This document shows, piece by piece, positions 26,964 to 35,364 of a DNA stretch of 43,957 bases. Every line of letters starts with the position of its first letter. Position 1 is the stretch's first letter. Location: NCBI GenBank assembly GCA_903821335.1, contig CAIJKV010000221.1, positions 1-43,957 on the forward strand, in the 5' to 3' direction. A program made the position numbers and the translations under genes. The notes beneath the pieces were generated by a model. That model was not told the origin of the DNA. It saw nothing but the letters and a program-made list of their open reading frames with translations, and searched no databases. Origin of the DNA: an uncultured beta proteobacterium (GTDB lineage Bacteria; Pseudomonadota; Gammaproteobacteria; Burkholderiales; Burkholderiaceae_B).

Positions 26964-27773
26964 TCAATCGCGACAGCGCGGCCCGGTCAGTTCAGGACGA
27001 AACTCAAAATGCATGGCATCGTAATGATGCCATTTGCCTCCCCAGATAAAGCCGTTGGACTCAAAAATACGGACAATGCGGGGCAGTACGTCGTCGGCCA
27101 GCAGCGCCGCCGGGTAGGGACATTCGGTGTGGGTCCGGCAACCGTCCCAACGCCAGTACCTGCCCAGATTATTGGGCAGCCTGAAATCGATTGCTGCCGC
27201 CAGGGCATGCACACTTTGCCGCGTAGTGCCGGCAATGTTGCGCCAGTTAAAGGACCCTGCCGGCGTGGTCATATAGGCCATCAGCACGGGATCGGACGCG
27301 ATTTGATCGCCCACGGCCCTGAGCGCTGCGGCTGCCCCATTTAACTGAGTAAAGGGCAAATAGCATCGACAGGGCGCCCAGTACACGGCCTGGATATGCT
27401 TGCGCACCTCAGCTTCAGTTGAGCCGTACAGTGCTTTGAAAAAACGATCGGACCTGATGCGCCCCGGGTCGATATCCTGTGCTGGCCCTCGTGTCAGGGG
27501 TTCAGCCGGGTATGGTGTCTGCATTTGCGCACGCAAGTCAGCACGAATCAGCAGCGACTCAAAAGACCGGTCAGCGAGTGCTTCGTCGTAGGAAAAGACC
27601 TCACCGTTTCTTGAAATGACCGCCTTGTCCTCGCGGACTTCAACCAGAACCTCGGGATACGCCTTGAGCAGGCATTGGAGCGCGGTCGCGGCGTCGGGCT
27701 CGGCAGCCCGCACGCCACAACACGCCATCAGGAGTGACAGAAGAACGCAAACGAAGCGACAGGAACCAGGCAT
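26964..27773 (-). CDS. M15-family D-alanyl-D-alanine carboxypeptidase-type peptidase
   Basis: 269 residues with a signal peptide (VCVLLSLLMACCGVRA). Zinc motifs of the M15 (VanY-like) family are visible: SVHALAAAIDF corresponds to SxHxxGxAxD, and GGKWHHYDAMHFEF contains the final HxxxxHFE. It should trim peptidoglycan stem peptides in the periplasm. The frame opens at a GTG at 27803, but that codon sits inside the terminator hairpin of the upstream gene, so ATG 27773 is preferred. The helix before the cut has a lipobox-like LMAC, leaving a lipoprotein form possible. Confidence 0.83.
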   Translation of the reverse strand: MPGSCRFVCVLLSLLMACCGVRAAEPDAATALQCLLKAYPEVLVEVREDKAVISRNGEVFSYDEALADRSFESLLIRADLRAQMQTPYPAEPLTRGPAQDIDPGRIRSDRFFKALYGSTEAEVRKHIQAVYWAPCRCYLPFTQLNGAAAALRAVGDQIASDPVLMAYMTTPAGSFNWRNIAGTTRQSVHALAAAIDFRLPNNLGRYWRWDGCRTHTECPYPAALLADDVLPRIVRIFESNGFIWGGKWHHYDAMHFEFRPELTGPRCRD

Positions 27774-27788
27774 AAGCGGCAAGACATG

Positions 27789-27819
27789 AAAAAAGCGGAA
27801 CACCTCCTGGTGCCCCGCT
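27789..27819 (-). terminator. Rho-independent terminator after the rluE-type gene
   Basis: On the minus strand AGCGGGGCACC pairs with GGTGTTCCGCT (11 bp, two G:U pairs) around an AGGA tetraloop, followed by six T. It ends the pseudouridine synthase transcript, leaving about 15 bp before the peptidase ATG. Confidence 0.85.
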
Positions 27820-27864
27820 CAGTCTAGCAAATTGGAGACGATCATCAGGCGACGGCGCCCGGCC

Positions 27865-28443
27865 TCACGACACGACAGGTGCCTGAAACAGCTTTTTCCG
27901 TTCAGCAGGAGTCAGCGCGCGCCAACGACCCGGCGCCAGGTCGCCCATTTGAAACGCACCGATGCTGACGCGCACCAGCCGCAAGGTCGGATGGCCCACT
28001 GCAGCCGTCATTTTGCGAACCTGTCGGTTCTTGCCTTCCACCAGTTCGAGCGCCAGCCAGCAGTCGGGGATATTCTTGCGCACCCGAATCGGTGGTTCTC
28101 GCGGCGCGAGTTCAGGTTGGGGGTCCAGCAACCAGGCACGACAGGGCCGCGTGCGGGTTCCCTGGAGGTCCACACCCGCTGCAAGCGTTTCCAGTGCCCC
28201 GGGTGCGGGAACCCGCTCAACCTGAGCCCAGTAGCACCGGACGTGCCCACGTTCGGGGTCAAGCAAGCGGGTATTGAGCCCGGGTTCATCACTCAACAGC
28301 AGCAGCCCCTCGGAATCGGCATCGAGCCGGCCAATCGGGTACAGGTCTTTTGGAAAACCGAACTCGGCCAGTGTCCGATTGGGGGATCCGTCAGGTGTGA
28401 ACTGGGTCAGCACACCATAGGGTTTGTTCAATACCGCGATCAC
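27865..28443 (-). CDS. rluE: 23S rRNA pseudouridine synthase, RsuA/RluE family
   Basis: 192 residues. LNKPYGVLTQF at the start, catalytic aspartate in PIGRLDADSEGLLLLSD and the late EGKNRQVRKMTAAVGHPTLRL motif identify the RsuA/RluB/RluE branch. Lack of an N-terminal S4 domain and the length favour RluE, which modifies U2457 of 23S rRNA. The start is GTG 28443 with an AAAGGTGG ribosome site. It is divergent from ycaO (113-bp gap) and ends in a strong terminator. Confidence 0.9.
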   Translation of the reverse strand: MIAVLNKPYGVLTQFTPDGSPNRTLAEFGFPKDLYPIGRLDADSEGLLLLSDEPGLNTRLLDPERGHVRCYWAQVERVPAPGALETLAAGVDLQGTRTRPCRAWLLDPQPELAPREPPIRVRKNIPDCWLALELVEGKNRQVRKMTAAVGHPTLRLVRVSIGAFQMGDLAPGRWRALTPAERKKLFQAPVVS

Positions 28444-28556
28444 GCGCCCACCTTTGTCTGTTTAAAAACTGTTGTCGACTATGATTGAGGGTTCGCAGTC
28501 CGCCCACGCCTTCGCCCACGCGGCGATACGCTCATCATCACCCGGTCACTCCCCAC

Positions 28557-30269
28557 ATGCAAATCGAAAGCTTTATTCCAGGCAAAGATGCCTCACTAGA
28601 GTCAACCATTGCCACCATGCAGGAAAAGCTAGCTGGTCGCGGCTTCCAGCTCGACGAATCGTCCTGGCTCAATCCGGTCGAATCGATCTGGTCCGTGCAT
28701 GTGCGCGACCGGGATTGCCCGATGCTGTTTGCCAACGGCAAGGGCGCGACCAAACTCGCGGCCCGCGCCAGCGCGCTGGGTGAGTTTTTTGAACGCCTGG
28801 GCACGCACTATTTCTGGACCCACTTTCACCTCGGTGCCACCCGCGCCAATCGTGATGTGGTCCACTACCCTCAAGAACGCTGGTTCCCGCTCACCGAAGA
28901 CGGCAGTTGGCCCGCCGCGTTGCTCAACCCCACCCTGCACGCTTTCTACAATCCGCAAAGCGATATTGACAGCGAGGTGCTGGTCGACCTGAATTCAGGC
29001 AATGTCGATCGCGGCATTTGCGCCCTGCCCTACACGCGGCTGCGCGACGGCGCGCAGACCTGGATTCCGGTCAATATCATCGGCAACCTGTATGTCAGCA
29101 ATGGCATGGCGGCAGGCAACACCCTGATGGAAGCTCGCAGCCAGGCTTTATCGGAAATTTTTGAACGCCATATCAAGTACCGCATTATCAGCGAAGGGCT
29201 GTGCCTGCCCGAAGTCCCCGAGGAGGTGATCGCCCGATACCCCGGCATCGCCGCCGGCATCTTGGGGCTGCGCGAGGCTGGCTTCGGTATTCTGGTGCGC
29301 GATGCGTCCCTGGGTGGTTGCTACCCGGTCATGAATGTGACCCTGATTCACCCCAAGGACCAGGGCGTTTTCGCGAGTTTCGGCGCGCATCCCCGTTTTG
29401 AAATCGCACTCGAACGGGCGCTGACCGAATTGTTGCAAGGCCGTGCACTGGACGCGCTTGAGAACTTCCCCGAGCCTGGTTTCGACATGGATGAGATTAC
29501 CGCCGTGTCGAATCTTGAAATCCATTTCGTCGATTCCAGCGGCGTGATCAGCTGGGACTTCATGGGTGACGAACCTGACTTTCCCTTCGTGGACTGGAAT
29601 TTCAGTACCACCACCGAGCAAGACTACACCTGGCTGTGCAACGCCATCGCGCGTGACGGCCATGACATCTATGTCGCGGATTTTCCCGAACAAGGTGCGT
29701 ATGCCTGCAGAATCCTGGTTCCCGGCATGTCGGAAATTTATCCGGTCGAGGACCTGGACTGGGAAAACAACAGTATCGGCAACCAGATTCGCCCCGCGCT
29801 GGTCAGCCTGCATGACCTGGACGACGCACAATGCGCCGAACTGCTGGCCGATCTGCAGACGCTGAACCTGAACGACGAACGTCCGTTGTGGGAAATACTC
29901 GGCCTGGCGATACCGGTCGGGACCGCCTGGAAAGAACTGCGTATTGGCGAACTCAAGGCACTGCTGGCACTGGCCATCGGCGACACCGATGCCGTGCTGG
30001 AGGGCTGCGACTGGATTCATCACTACAAACAGATGAACCCGACCCGCCGCCTGGTCTACCGCTGTGTCCAAAGCATCCTGAACCTTGAGGACGCAAAACC
30101 CTATATGCGCTCCCTGACGCTGATGTTTGGCCAGGATACGGTCCGCCAGGCAATAGCCTTGATTGATCGAAGCGAAAAATTCTTTGGCCTCGAGACTCTC
30201 GGCGAAGATATGCAAGGCAGCCCTATGCACCAGACCCTGCTGCAAGCGTACGACAAGCTGTTTGCGTAA
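28557..30269 (+). CDS. ycaO: YcaO, ribosomal protein S12 methylthiotransferase accessory factor type
   Basis: 570 residues, close to full-length E. coli YcaO (586). The YcaO ATP-binding signature is visible as SALGEFFERLGTHYF and EARSQALSEIFERHIKYR, and ALERALTELLQGRALDAL follows. After about residue 390 the chain changes to a helical repeat-like C-terminal region typical of the non-azoline E. coli group. By family knowledge it activates amide backbones with ATP and in E. coli supports RimO-dependent beta-methylthiolation of S12. No precursor peptide or dehydrogenase gene lies next to it, arguing against a RiPP cluster. The ribosome site is weak. Confidence 0.92.
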   Translation: MQIESFIPGKDASLESTIATMQEKLAGRGFQLDESSWLNPVESIWSVHVRDRDCPMLFANGKGATKLAARASALGEFFERLGTHYFWTHFHLGATRANRDVVHYPQERWFPLTEDGSWPAALLNPTLHAFYNPQSDIDSEVLVDLNSGNVDRGICALPYTRLRDGAQTWIPVNIIGNLYVSNGMAAGNTLMEARSQALSEIFERHIKYRIISEGLCLPEVPEEVIARYPGIAAGILGLREAGFGILVRDASLGGCYPVMNVTLIHPKDQGVFASFGAHPRFEIALERALTELLQGRALDALENFPEPGFDMDEITAVSNLEIHFVDSSGVISWDFMGDEPDFPFVDWNFSTTTEQDYTWLCNAIARDGHDIYVADFPEQGAYACRILVPGMSEIYPVEDLDWENNSIGNQIRPALVSLHDLDDAQCAELLADLQTLNLNDERPLWEILGLAIPVGTAWKELRIGELKALLALAIGDTDAVLEGCDWIHHYKQMNPTRRLVYRCVQSILNLEDAKPYMRSLTLMFGQDTVRQAIALIDRSEKFFGLETLGEDMQGSPMHQTLLQAYDKLFA

Positions 30270-30273
30270 CGGC

Positions 30274-30289
30274 GCCTGATCAGTCAGGC
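30274..30289. terminator. Short hairpin between convergent ycaO and Bug genes
   Basis: GCCTGA at 30274-30279, TCAG loop, TCAGGC at 30284-30289. It lies in the 10-bp gap and overlaps the end of the convergent Bug gene. It has no T-run on either side, so a termination role is uncertain. Confidence 0.35.
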
Positions 30290-31311
30290 CTGATGTCGGC
30301 CTGTTTGATCAAGGCGCGCCACTTGACAACCTCCGTTTTGATAAAAGCTGCGTACTCTTCGGGCGTGCTGCCAATTGGCTCACTGGCCTGCGCCAGAATG
30401 CGATCGCGCACCTCGGGTGTCGCCACGATGCGCGCGACGTCGGCCGAGATCTTGGTGATGATCGGCTTGGGTGTGCGGGCAGGTGCCATGAAACCAAACC
30501 AGGCGGTGATCTCAAAATCAGCAACCCCCGCCTCGGCCATGGTGGGCACATCTGGCGCGGCGGGCGAGCGCTTGAGACTGGTAATAGCCAGTGGGCGCAA
30601 CGAACCCGACTGAATGTGCGGCAACAAGACTGGCGCATTATGGAACAGCACTTCAATCTGACCCCCGATGGCATCGGTGGTCATCTGCGCGCTGGACTTG
30701 TAGGGAATCGCGGTCATCTTGATGCCCGCCAGCGTGTTGAGCAACTCACCCGACAGGTGCTGCGTCGTGCCAGGACCTGCTGTGCCATAGCGCAATTTGC
30801 CAGGCTCTGTCTTGGCCAGTGCGATCAGTTCCTGAACGTTTTTAACCGGCAACGACGGGTTCACCGTCAGCAAGTTGGGCATCTTGGTGACCAGGCTGAT
30901 CGGGGCCAGATCTTTGAGCGGATCGTACGGAAGCTTGTCACCGAACAAGGTCACGTTCACGGCGATCGGGCCGATGGTATTGAACAGCAAGGTATAGCCA
31001 TCCGGTGCGGCTTTCGCAGCGCGATCCGTGCCGATATTGCCCGAAGCGCCCACCACGTTATCAATCGTGACCGGCTGACCCCAGGTCAGTGCAAGCTTTT
31101 GCCCAATCAGTCGCACCAGCGCGTCCGGGGCGCTGCCAGGCGGTGCCGGGACGATGATCCTGACCGCTTTGTCCGGCCAGGGCGGTGCTGGTTTTTTCTG
31201 CGCCTGTGCCTGCGCATAGGCTGGCGCCGCACTCAACAGCATGCTGCACCCCAGCATCACGGCGCGCTGCAAAAACGTCTCTGACCGCATCGTTCTCATG
31301 ATGTTTTTCAT
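30280..31311 (-). CDS. Bug/TctC-family periplasmic solute-binding receptor
   Basis: 343 residues. The signal peptide ends in SAAPAYAQ, then AQAQKKPAPPWPDKAV. Marks: IIVPAPPGSAPDALVRLIG, VGASGNIGTDRAAK, APDGYTLLF and DVPTMAEAGVADFE. ATG 31311 has AAGG upstream; ATG 31299 is an alternative. It lies directly after the AtuA C-terminal-domain gene (2-bp gap), third gene of that operon, so its ligand may be the substrate of the AtuA-like protein (inference). Confidence 0.93.
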   Translation of the reverse strand: MKNIMRTMRSETFLQRAVMLGCSMLLSAAPAYAQAQAQKKPAPPWPDKAVRIIVPAPPGSAPDALVRLIGQKLALTWGQPVTIDNVVGASGNIGTDRAAKAAPDGYTLLFNTIGPIAVNVTLFGDKLPYDPLKDLAPISLVTKMPNLLTVNPSLPVKNVQELIALAKTEPGKLRYGTAGPGTTQHLSGELLNTLAGIKMTAIPYKSSAQMTTDAIGGQIEVLFHNAPVLLPHIQSGSLRPLAITSLKRSPAAPDVPTMAEAGVADFEITAWFGFMAPARTPKPIITKISADVARIVATPEVRDRILAQASEPIGSTPEEYAAFIKTEVVKWRALIKQADIRPD

Positions 31312-31313
31312 GT

Positions 31314-31709
31314 CTAGGCCTTTTGGGGTTCGCTATGCTTAATCAGCAAGAACTTCCTGGGCACCTGCACAGGCATGCCAAGCAGGATAAAAGAGTTGCT
31401 CTTGCCATGGCCATCGAGGTTCAGGCTGCCATTGACGCCACCTTCCAGCACGTCATCAATCACAAAATTGAAAGCCGGCAGCTTAGGCAGGTCAAACCGT
31501 TTGACCGAGACCGCACCGCGGTGCGCATACAGACTGAGCACGCGCGCCTCGGTCAACTGCGCCGCGAGCACCGCATAGGCCTGCGGGTGGTAGGGCAGGA
31601 TGCTCACGTTCAGCCGATTGCCCTTGTCGCCCGCACGCCCATGCGCGACTTCATGCAGCGGCACGGTGACCAGCACGTCGCCGGCCTCGGGGGTTTGAGT
31701 ATTTGTCAT
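31314..31709 (-). CDS. AtuA C-terminal ferredoxin-like-domain protein, encoded as separate gene
   Basis: 131 residues. VPLHEVAHGRAGDKGNRLNV is the conserved start of the domain found at the C-terminus of AtuA-type proteins, followed by YAHRGAVSVKRFDLPKLPAFNF and SLNLDGHGKSN. In acyclic-terpene-utilisation AtuA the domain is fused to the large DUF1446 domain; here it is a separate gene whose ATG overlaps the large domain's stop (ATGA, 31706-31709). The products probably assemble as a heteromer (inference). The upstream-open frame is antisense shadow. Confidence 0.9.
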   Translation of the reverse strand: MTNTQTPEAGDVLVTVPLHEVAHGRAGDKGNRLNVSILPYHPQAYAVLAAQLTEARVLSLYAHRGAVSVKRFDLPKLPAFNFVIDDVLEGGVNGSLNLDGHGKSNSFILLGMPVQVPRKFLLIKHSEPQKA

Positions 31710-33085
31710 GGTGCGATCTCCGTAGCGGTCTGAACCGTGCAGCCAGGCGCCAGGTCCTCGGGCAACATCAGGTAAGACTGCGTGCGTATGCGCGGGGTCG
31801 TGCGCCAGCGCACGCCCCCTCCCCCGGCCGGACCACAGCAATACAATGCCAGCGCCTCGCGCGCGGCCTGGTCGGCGTCATCCTGGGTGCGGGCCGACAC
31901 CGCCAGGCGCACTCGAATGTCCTCAGGCTCGGCGTCAGAATGGCGCCACAGCGCCCCGCCATCGCCGTCATGCACACTCGACACGCCGATCAGGTCGACA
32001 CGCGCCTCGACCACCAGGTTGCGAATTTTCAGCCGCTCGAGCAACACATCGGCAGCGATTCGCGCCCGCGCGCGGCAATTTGGTCCCGCATAGGAAATTT
32101 CGCCTTCGCCGAGCCAGCCGCCATCAAAGCAGACTGTCGCCTTGATCGTGGTGGGTGCCGGGCTGCCACGCATTCCGCTGACCTGAACGCGGTCGCGGCC
32201 GATTTGATTGACCGTGACATCAGAGAAGTCCAGAATGACGTCCGGCGTGATGTAGTGGCTGGGGTCATGAATTTCGTAGAGCAACTGCTCTTTGACGACT
32301 TGCTCATTGACCAGTCCGCCGGTGTTGGCCGCCTTGGTAATCACCAAACGCCCGGCCGCATCGACCTCGGCGATCGGAAAGCCGATATTGGCGGGGTCGG
32401 GAATGTCCTTGTAGCCCGGGTCATAGTAATAGCCACCGGTCACCTGCGCACCACACTCAAGCAAGTGACCCGCGGTCGAACCCACAGCCATCTTGTCCCA
32501 GTCATCATAGGCCCAGCCAAAATGATGGATCAGCGGTGCCAAGGCCAGTGAAGGGTCGCCGGTGCGGCCGGTGACGACGACCTGGGCACCTGCCCGCAGG
32601 GCCTCGACGATCGGTTTGGTCGACAGGTACGCATTGGCAGACACCACATCGCCGCCGCCCATATCCAGCCCGGTATCGGCTTCGTAGACGGCGTGGGTCT
32701 GCAGGTTCAACCGGTCGCGCACGTCGTCCCCGAACACCACACCGATTCTCAGGTCGGGCAGGCCCAGACGTTTGGCGAGTTTTGCAATGACCCTGGCCGC
32801 GCCGGGTGGGTTGGCCGCGCCAAAGTTGCCGATAATCGGAATGCCATGCGTCGCGCATTTAACCAGTATCGGTTCGAGCAAGCGCTCGAGCATCGGCTCA
32901 TAGCCGCGTTCTGGGTCGCGCCGTTTTTCAAGTTGCGCCAGGGCCACCGTGCGCTCACCCAGCGTTTCGAAAAAAATCGCGCAGGGGCCACCCAGCGCAA
33001 TCAGCGTATCCACCACGGGGCCGGCCGCGTCCACACGGTCCCCGGAAAAGCCGGCGCAATTGCCGACCCGAAATACCTTTTCCAA
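31706..33085 (-). CDS. AtuA-like acyclic terpene utilisation family protein (DUF1446 domain)
   Basis: 459 residues. Begins VFRVGNCAGFSGDRVDA, diagnostic for the AtuA/DUF1446 domain; IIGNFGAANPPGAARV, VVVTGRTGDPSLALAPLIHH and GYYYDPGYKDIPD follow. AtuA is needed for citronellol/geraniol growth in Pseudomonas, but its biochemical role is unsettled and homologues occur in many catabolic loci. No in-frame ATG exists until about residue 65; TTG 33085 follows GGGGAGA at 6 bp and is the likely start. The chain ends in GPAGGGGVRWRTTPRIRTQ, where the fused C-terminal domain would normally come next. Confidence 0.9.
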   Translation of the reverse strand: MEKVFRVGNCAGFSGDRVDAAGPVVDTLIALGGPCAIFFETLGERTVALAQLEKRRDPERGYEPMLERLLEPILVKCATHGIPIIGNFGAANPPGAARVIAKLAKRLGLPDLRIGVVFGDDVRDRLNLQTHAVYEADTGLDMGGGDVVSANAYLSTKPIVEALRAGAQVVVTGRTGDPSLALAPLIHHFGWAYDDWDKMAVGSTAGHLLECGAQVTGGYYYDPGYKDIPDPANIGFPIAEVDAAGRLVITKAANTGGLVNEQVVKEQLLYEIHDPSHYITPDVILDFSDVTVNQIGRDRVQVSGMRGSPAPTTIKATVCFDGGWLGEGEISYAGPNCRARARIAADVLLERLKIRNLVVEARVDLIGVSSVHDGDGGALWRHSDAEPEDIRVRLAVSARTQDDADQAAREALALYCCGPAGGGGVRWRTTPRIRTQSYLMLPEDLAPGCTVQTATEIAP

Positions 33086-33193
33086 TTTTGTCTCCCCTGC
33101 GGTTTAATTTTTTATTAATTTCTTATTAATGATTTAAAAAGGGCAAACGTCAGTCTGATTCCCTTGTTCGGTTGTATCTTACAGCGGCAATTG

Positions 33194-33211
33194 ATCAAAA
33201 TTCCTTTTGAT
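33194..33211. promoter_or_regulatory. 18-bp palindrome, candidate operator between divergent operons
   Basis: ATCAAAA (33194-33200), TTCC, TTTTGAT (33205-33211) is a perfect inverted repeat. It lies 61 bp before the Bug start at 33272 and 109 bp upstream of the AtuA-like start. The AT-rich stretch at 33103-33140 holds two TTATTAAT copies. Its position suits a repressor or activator shared by both arms. Confidence 0.4.
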
Positions 33212-33271
33212 AGACTGCAGAGCATTGATCTCTACAGAAGGTCAAGTCACAACAATTCCGGAGATACAACG

Positions 33272-34297
33272 ATGCGCACTCCTGCGTCGATTTCTACAAT
33301 AGTCCAGTGCGCCCTCCTGCGAGCCTGCCGTCCAGTCGCCGCAATCGCCGCCGTGGCGCTGCTATCGCACAGCCTGCTGGCTCGGGCCGCTGATGAGGCA
33401 CCCTACCCCTCGCGCCCCATCACGATCATTGTCCCCTCGGCGCCCGGCAATATCAATGACACCGTCGCGCGTCTGGTTGGGCAGGAGCTCACCAAGAAGT
33501 GGGGGCAACCAATCATCGTCGAGAACAAACCAGGCGCCGGGACGGCAATTGGCACACGGCTGGTCGCGCGGGCACCCAAAGATGGCTACACCGCACTGCT
33601 GACCTTTACAGCCCATGTGCAAAATCCCTGGCTGATGCAAGACCTTGGCTACGACCCAATCAAGGATTTTGAACCTGTCAGTGAAGTGGCGCTGTCGTCA
33701 GTCATCCTGGTCGTGTCGCCGACCTTTGCGGCGCGGTCCTTGCCTGAACTTGTCAAACTCGTGCAAGCCGACCCCGGTCAATATACCTATGGCTCGTACG
33801 GCATGGGCACCACCGGGCATATTCTGGGTGAGCTGCTCAAACGAGAAGCCAAGCTGCAAATGGAGCACCTGCCCTACAACGGTGGGCCACCACTGGCCAA
33901 CGACCTCGTGGCAGGTCATGTCAAATTCGGCATGATTGCCGTCGGGTCGTCGATGGCGCTGCTCAAGGCTGGCAAGCTGATCCCACTTGCCATTACCGGC
34001 ACCAGTCGGTCAGCGCTCCTGCCTGACGTTCCCACGTTTGGCGAACTGGGCTATGCCGGTTTTGAACCAGATGCCTGGATGGGGCTGCTGTTTCCTGCCG
34101 GCGTCCCCAAGGAACGCGCCGCACTTCTTTCTGCCGAGATTGCCCGTATCGTCAGGGATCCCGACATTCGTGCCCGCATCATCGCCCTGAATCTGGTGCC
34201 AGTTGGCAACACCCCGGAACAATTCGCAGGCGTGCTGAAGTACGACTACGACAAGTGGCGTGATGTGATCCAGAAAGTTGGCATTCAGTCCCAGTAA
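33272..34297 (+). CDS. Bug/TctC-family periplasmic solute-binding receptor
   Basis: 341 residues. Signal peptide with hydrophobic AAIAAVALLSHSLLARA. Marks: ITIIVPSAPGNINDTVARLV, IVENKPGAGTAIG, KDGYTALLTF, YGSYGMGTTGHILGELLK and DVPTFGELGYAGF. ATG 33272 follows CCGGAG; the upstream-open frame has no ribosome site. First gene of the plus-strand arm with the MDR oxidoreductase and CoA-transferase. It could collect the same compound class as the Bug receptor of the opposite arm (inference). Confidence 0.93.
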   Translation: MRTPASISTIVQCALLRACRPVAAIAAVALLSHSLLARAADEAPYPSRPITIIVPSAPGNINDTVARLVGQELTKKWGQPIIVENKPGAGTAIGTRLVARAPKDGYTALLTFTAHVQNPWLMQDLGYDPIKDFEPVSEVALSSVILVVSPTFAARSLPELVKLVQADPGQYTYGSYGMGTTGHILGELLKREAKLQMEHLPYNGGPPLANDLVAGHVKFGMIAVGSSMALLKAGKLIPLAITGTSRSALLPDVPTFGELGYAGFEPDAWMGLLFPAGVPKERAALLSAEIARIVRDPDIRARIIALNLVPVGNTPEQFAGVLKYDYDKWRDVIQKVGIQSQ

Positions 34298-34335
34298 TCA
34301 GACACCCGTGAACCACACCGACCAAGAATGCACCC

Positions 34336-35358
34336 ATGACGCAACACCACACGCCAGGATACCAAGCCCTCGTCTGCACACATTTCGGCTCCTGGCGCGA
34401 CCTTGAAATCCGGCGCCTCGAGCGCCCGGTTCTGCAATCAGGCCAGGTCCGTATCCGCGTGCGGCATGCAGGGGTCGGCTTTGCCGTTGGCCTGTTTGTA
34501 TCGGGAAAATATCAGCGCAAACCGCCCCTGCCCTTTACACCGGGAACCGAGGCCTCGGGCGAAATCATTGAATGCAGTCCCGATGTGACACACCTGCAAC
34601 CCGGGCAACGGGTGGTGGCGGCACTGGATTGGGGTGCCTTCGCACAAGAGACTGTCATCATGGCCGACACCGTCTACCCGGTGCCCGACGCACTGGACCT
34701 GCGACTGGCGGCTGCCCTTCCCATTACCTACGGCACGGCTTGGGGCGCACTCATCGGGCGCGCCAGGCTGCAAGCGGGCGAAACGCTGTTGGTACATGGT
34801 GCCAGCGGCGCACTCGGGATGGCAGCCGTGCAAATCGGCCGTCTGGCCGGAGCCCGCGTGATCGCGACGGCCAGCACCGAGGCCAAGCGCGACGCGGCGC
34901 TGGCCAACGGCGCCCACCATGTGTTGCCGGCCGAGGCCACCACGCTGGCGGCCGCAGTCAAGCAACTGACTGGCCATACCGGTATCGACGTGGTGTTTGA
35001 CCCGGTCGGTGGTGACCTGTTTGACGCCTCCCTGCGCTGCCTGGCGATCGAGGCCCGGATACTGATCATCGGCTTTGCCGCAGGCCGCATTCCCGAAACA
35101 CCCTCGAACTTGCTGCTCTTAAAAAACGCCTCACTGATAGGCTACAACTACGGACAATACATCGGCTGGGGGCTGGTCGACGAGCGCCGCCGTTATGCCG
35201 GCGTCCTGCAACCCATGCTCGCCCGCATGTTGACCGCGTTTGCCATCAAGCAGATGCCCCCGCCACTGACCCAACATTTTGACTTTTCAGACTGGATCCA
35301 GGCACTGGACACCACCCTGTCGCGCCGTGCCATCGGAAAAGTCGTTCTTGATATCTAG
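34336..35358 (+). CDS. NADPH:quinone oxidoreductase-like MDR protein
   Basis: 340 residues, zinc-free medium-chain dehydrogenase/reductase. PFTPGTEASGEI marks the catalytic-domain end of the substrate cleft, LLVHGASGALGMAAVQIG is the dinucleotide-binding motif, and GIDVVFDPVGGDLFD is typical of quinone-reductase/enoyl-reductase relatives. It may reduce an enone or enoyl-CoA using NADPH. It lies between the Bug receptor (38 bp) and the CoA-transferase (6 bp), so a role on a CoA-ester or unsaturated acid is plausible (inference). Confidence 0.92.
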   Translation: MTQHHTPGYQALVCTHFGSWRDLEIRRLERPVLQSGQVRIRVRHAGVGFAVGLFVSGKYQRKPPLPFTPGTEASGEIIECSPDVTHLQPGQRVVAALDWGAFAQETVIMADTVYPVPDALDLRLAAALPITYGTAWGALIGRARLQAGETLLVHGASGALGMAAVQIGRLAGARVIATASTEAKRDAALANGAHHVLPAEATTLAAAVKQLTGHTGIDVVFDPVGGDLFDASLRCLAIEARILIIGFAAGRIPETPSNLLLLKNASLIGYNYGQYIGWGLVDERRRYAGVLQPMLARMLTAFAIKQMPPPLTQHFDFSDWIQALDTTLSRRAIGKVVLDI

Positions 35359-35364
35359 AAAAAT

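Noticed and set aside
29148-30245. 365-codon minus-strand open frame inside ycaO
   Set aside because: Shadow of ycaO; the composition is not protein-like and there is no family resemblance.
28557-30269. ycaO as part of a RiPP (azoline) biosynthesis cluster
   Set aside because: No precursor peptide, E1-like partner or dehydrogenase is nearby, and the C-terminal region matches the E. coli non-azoline type.
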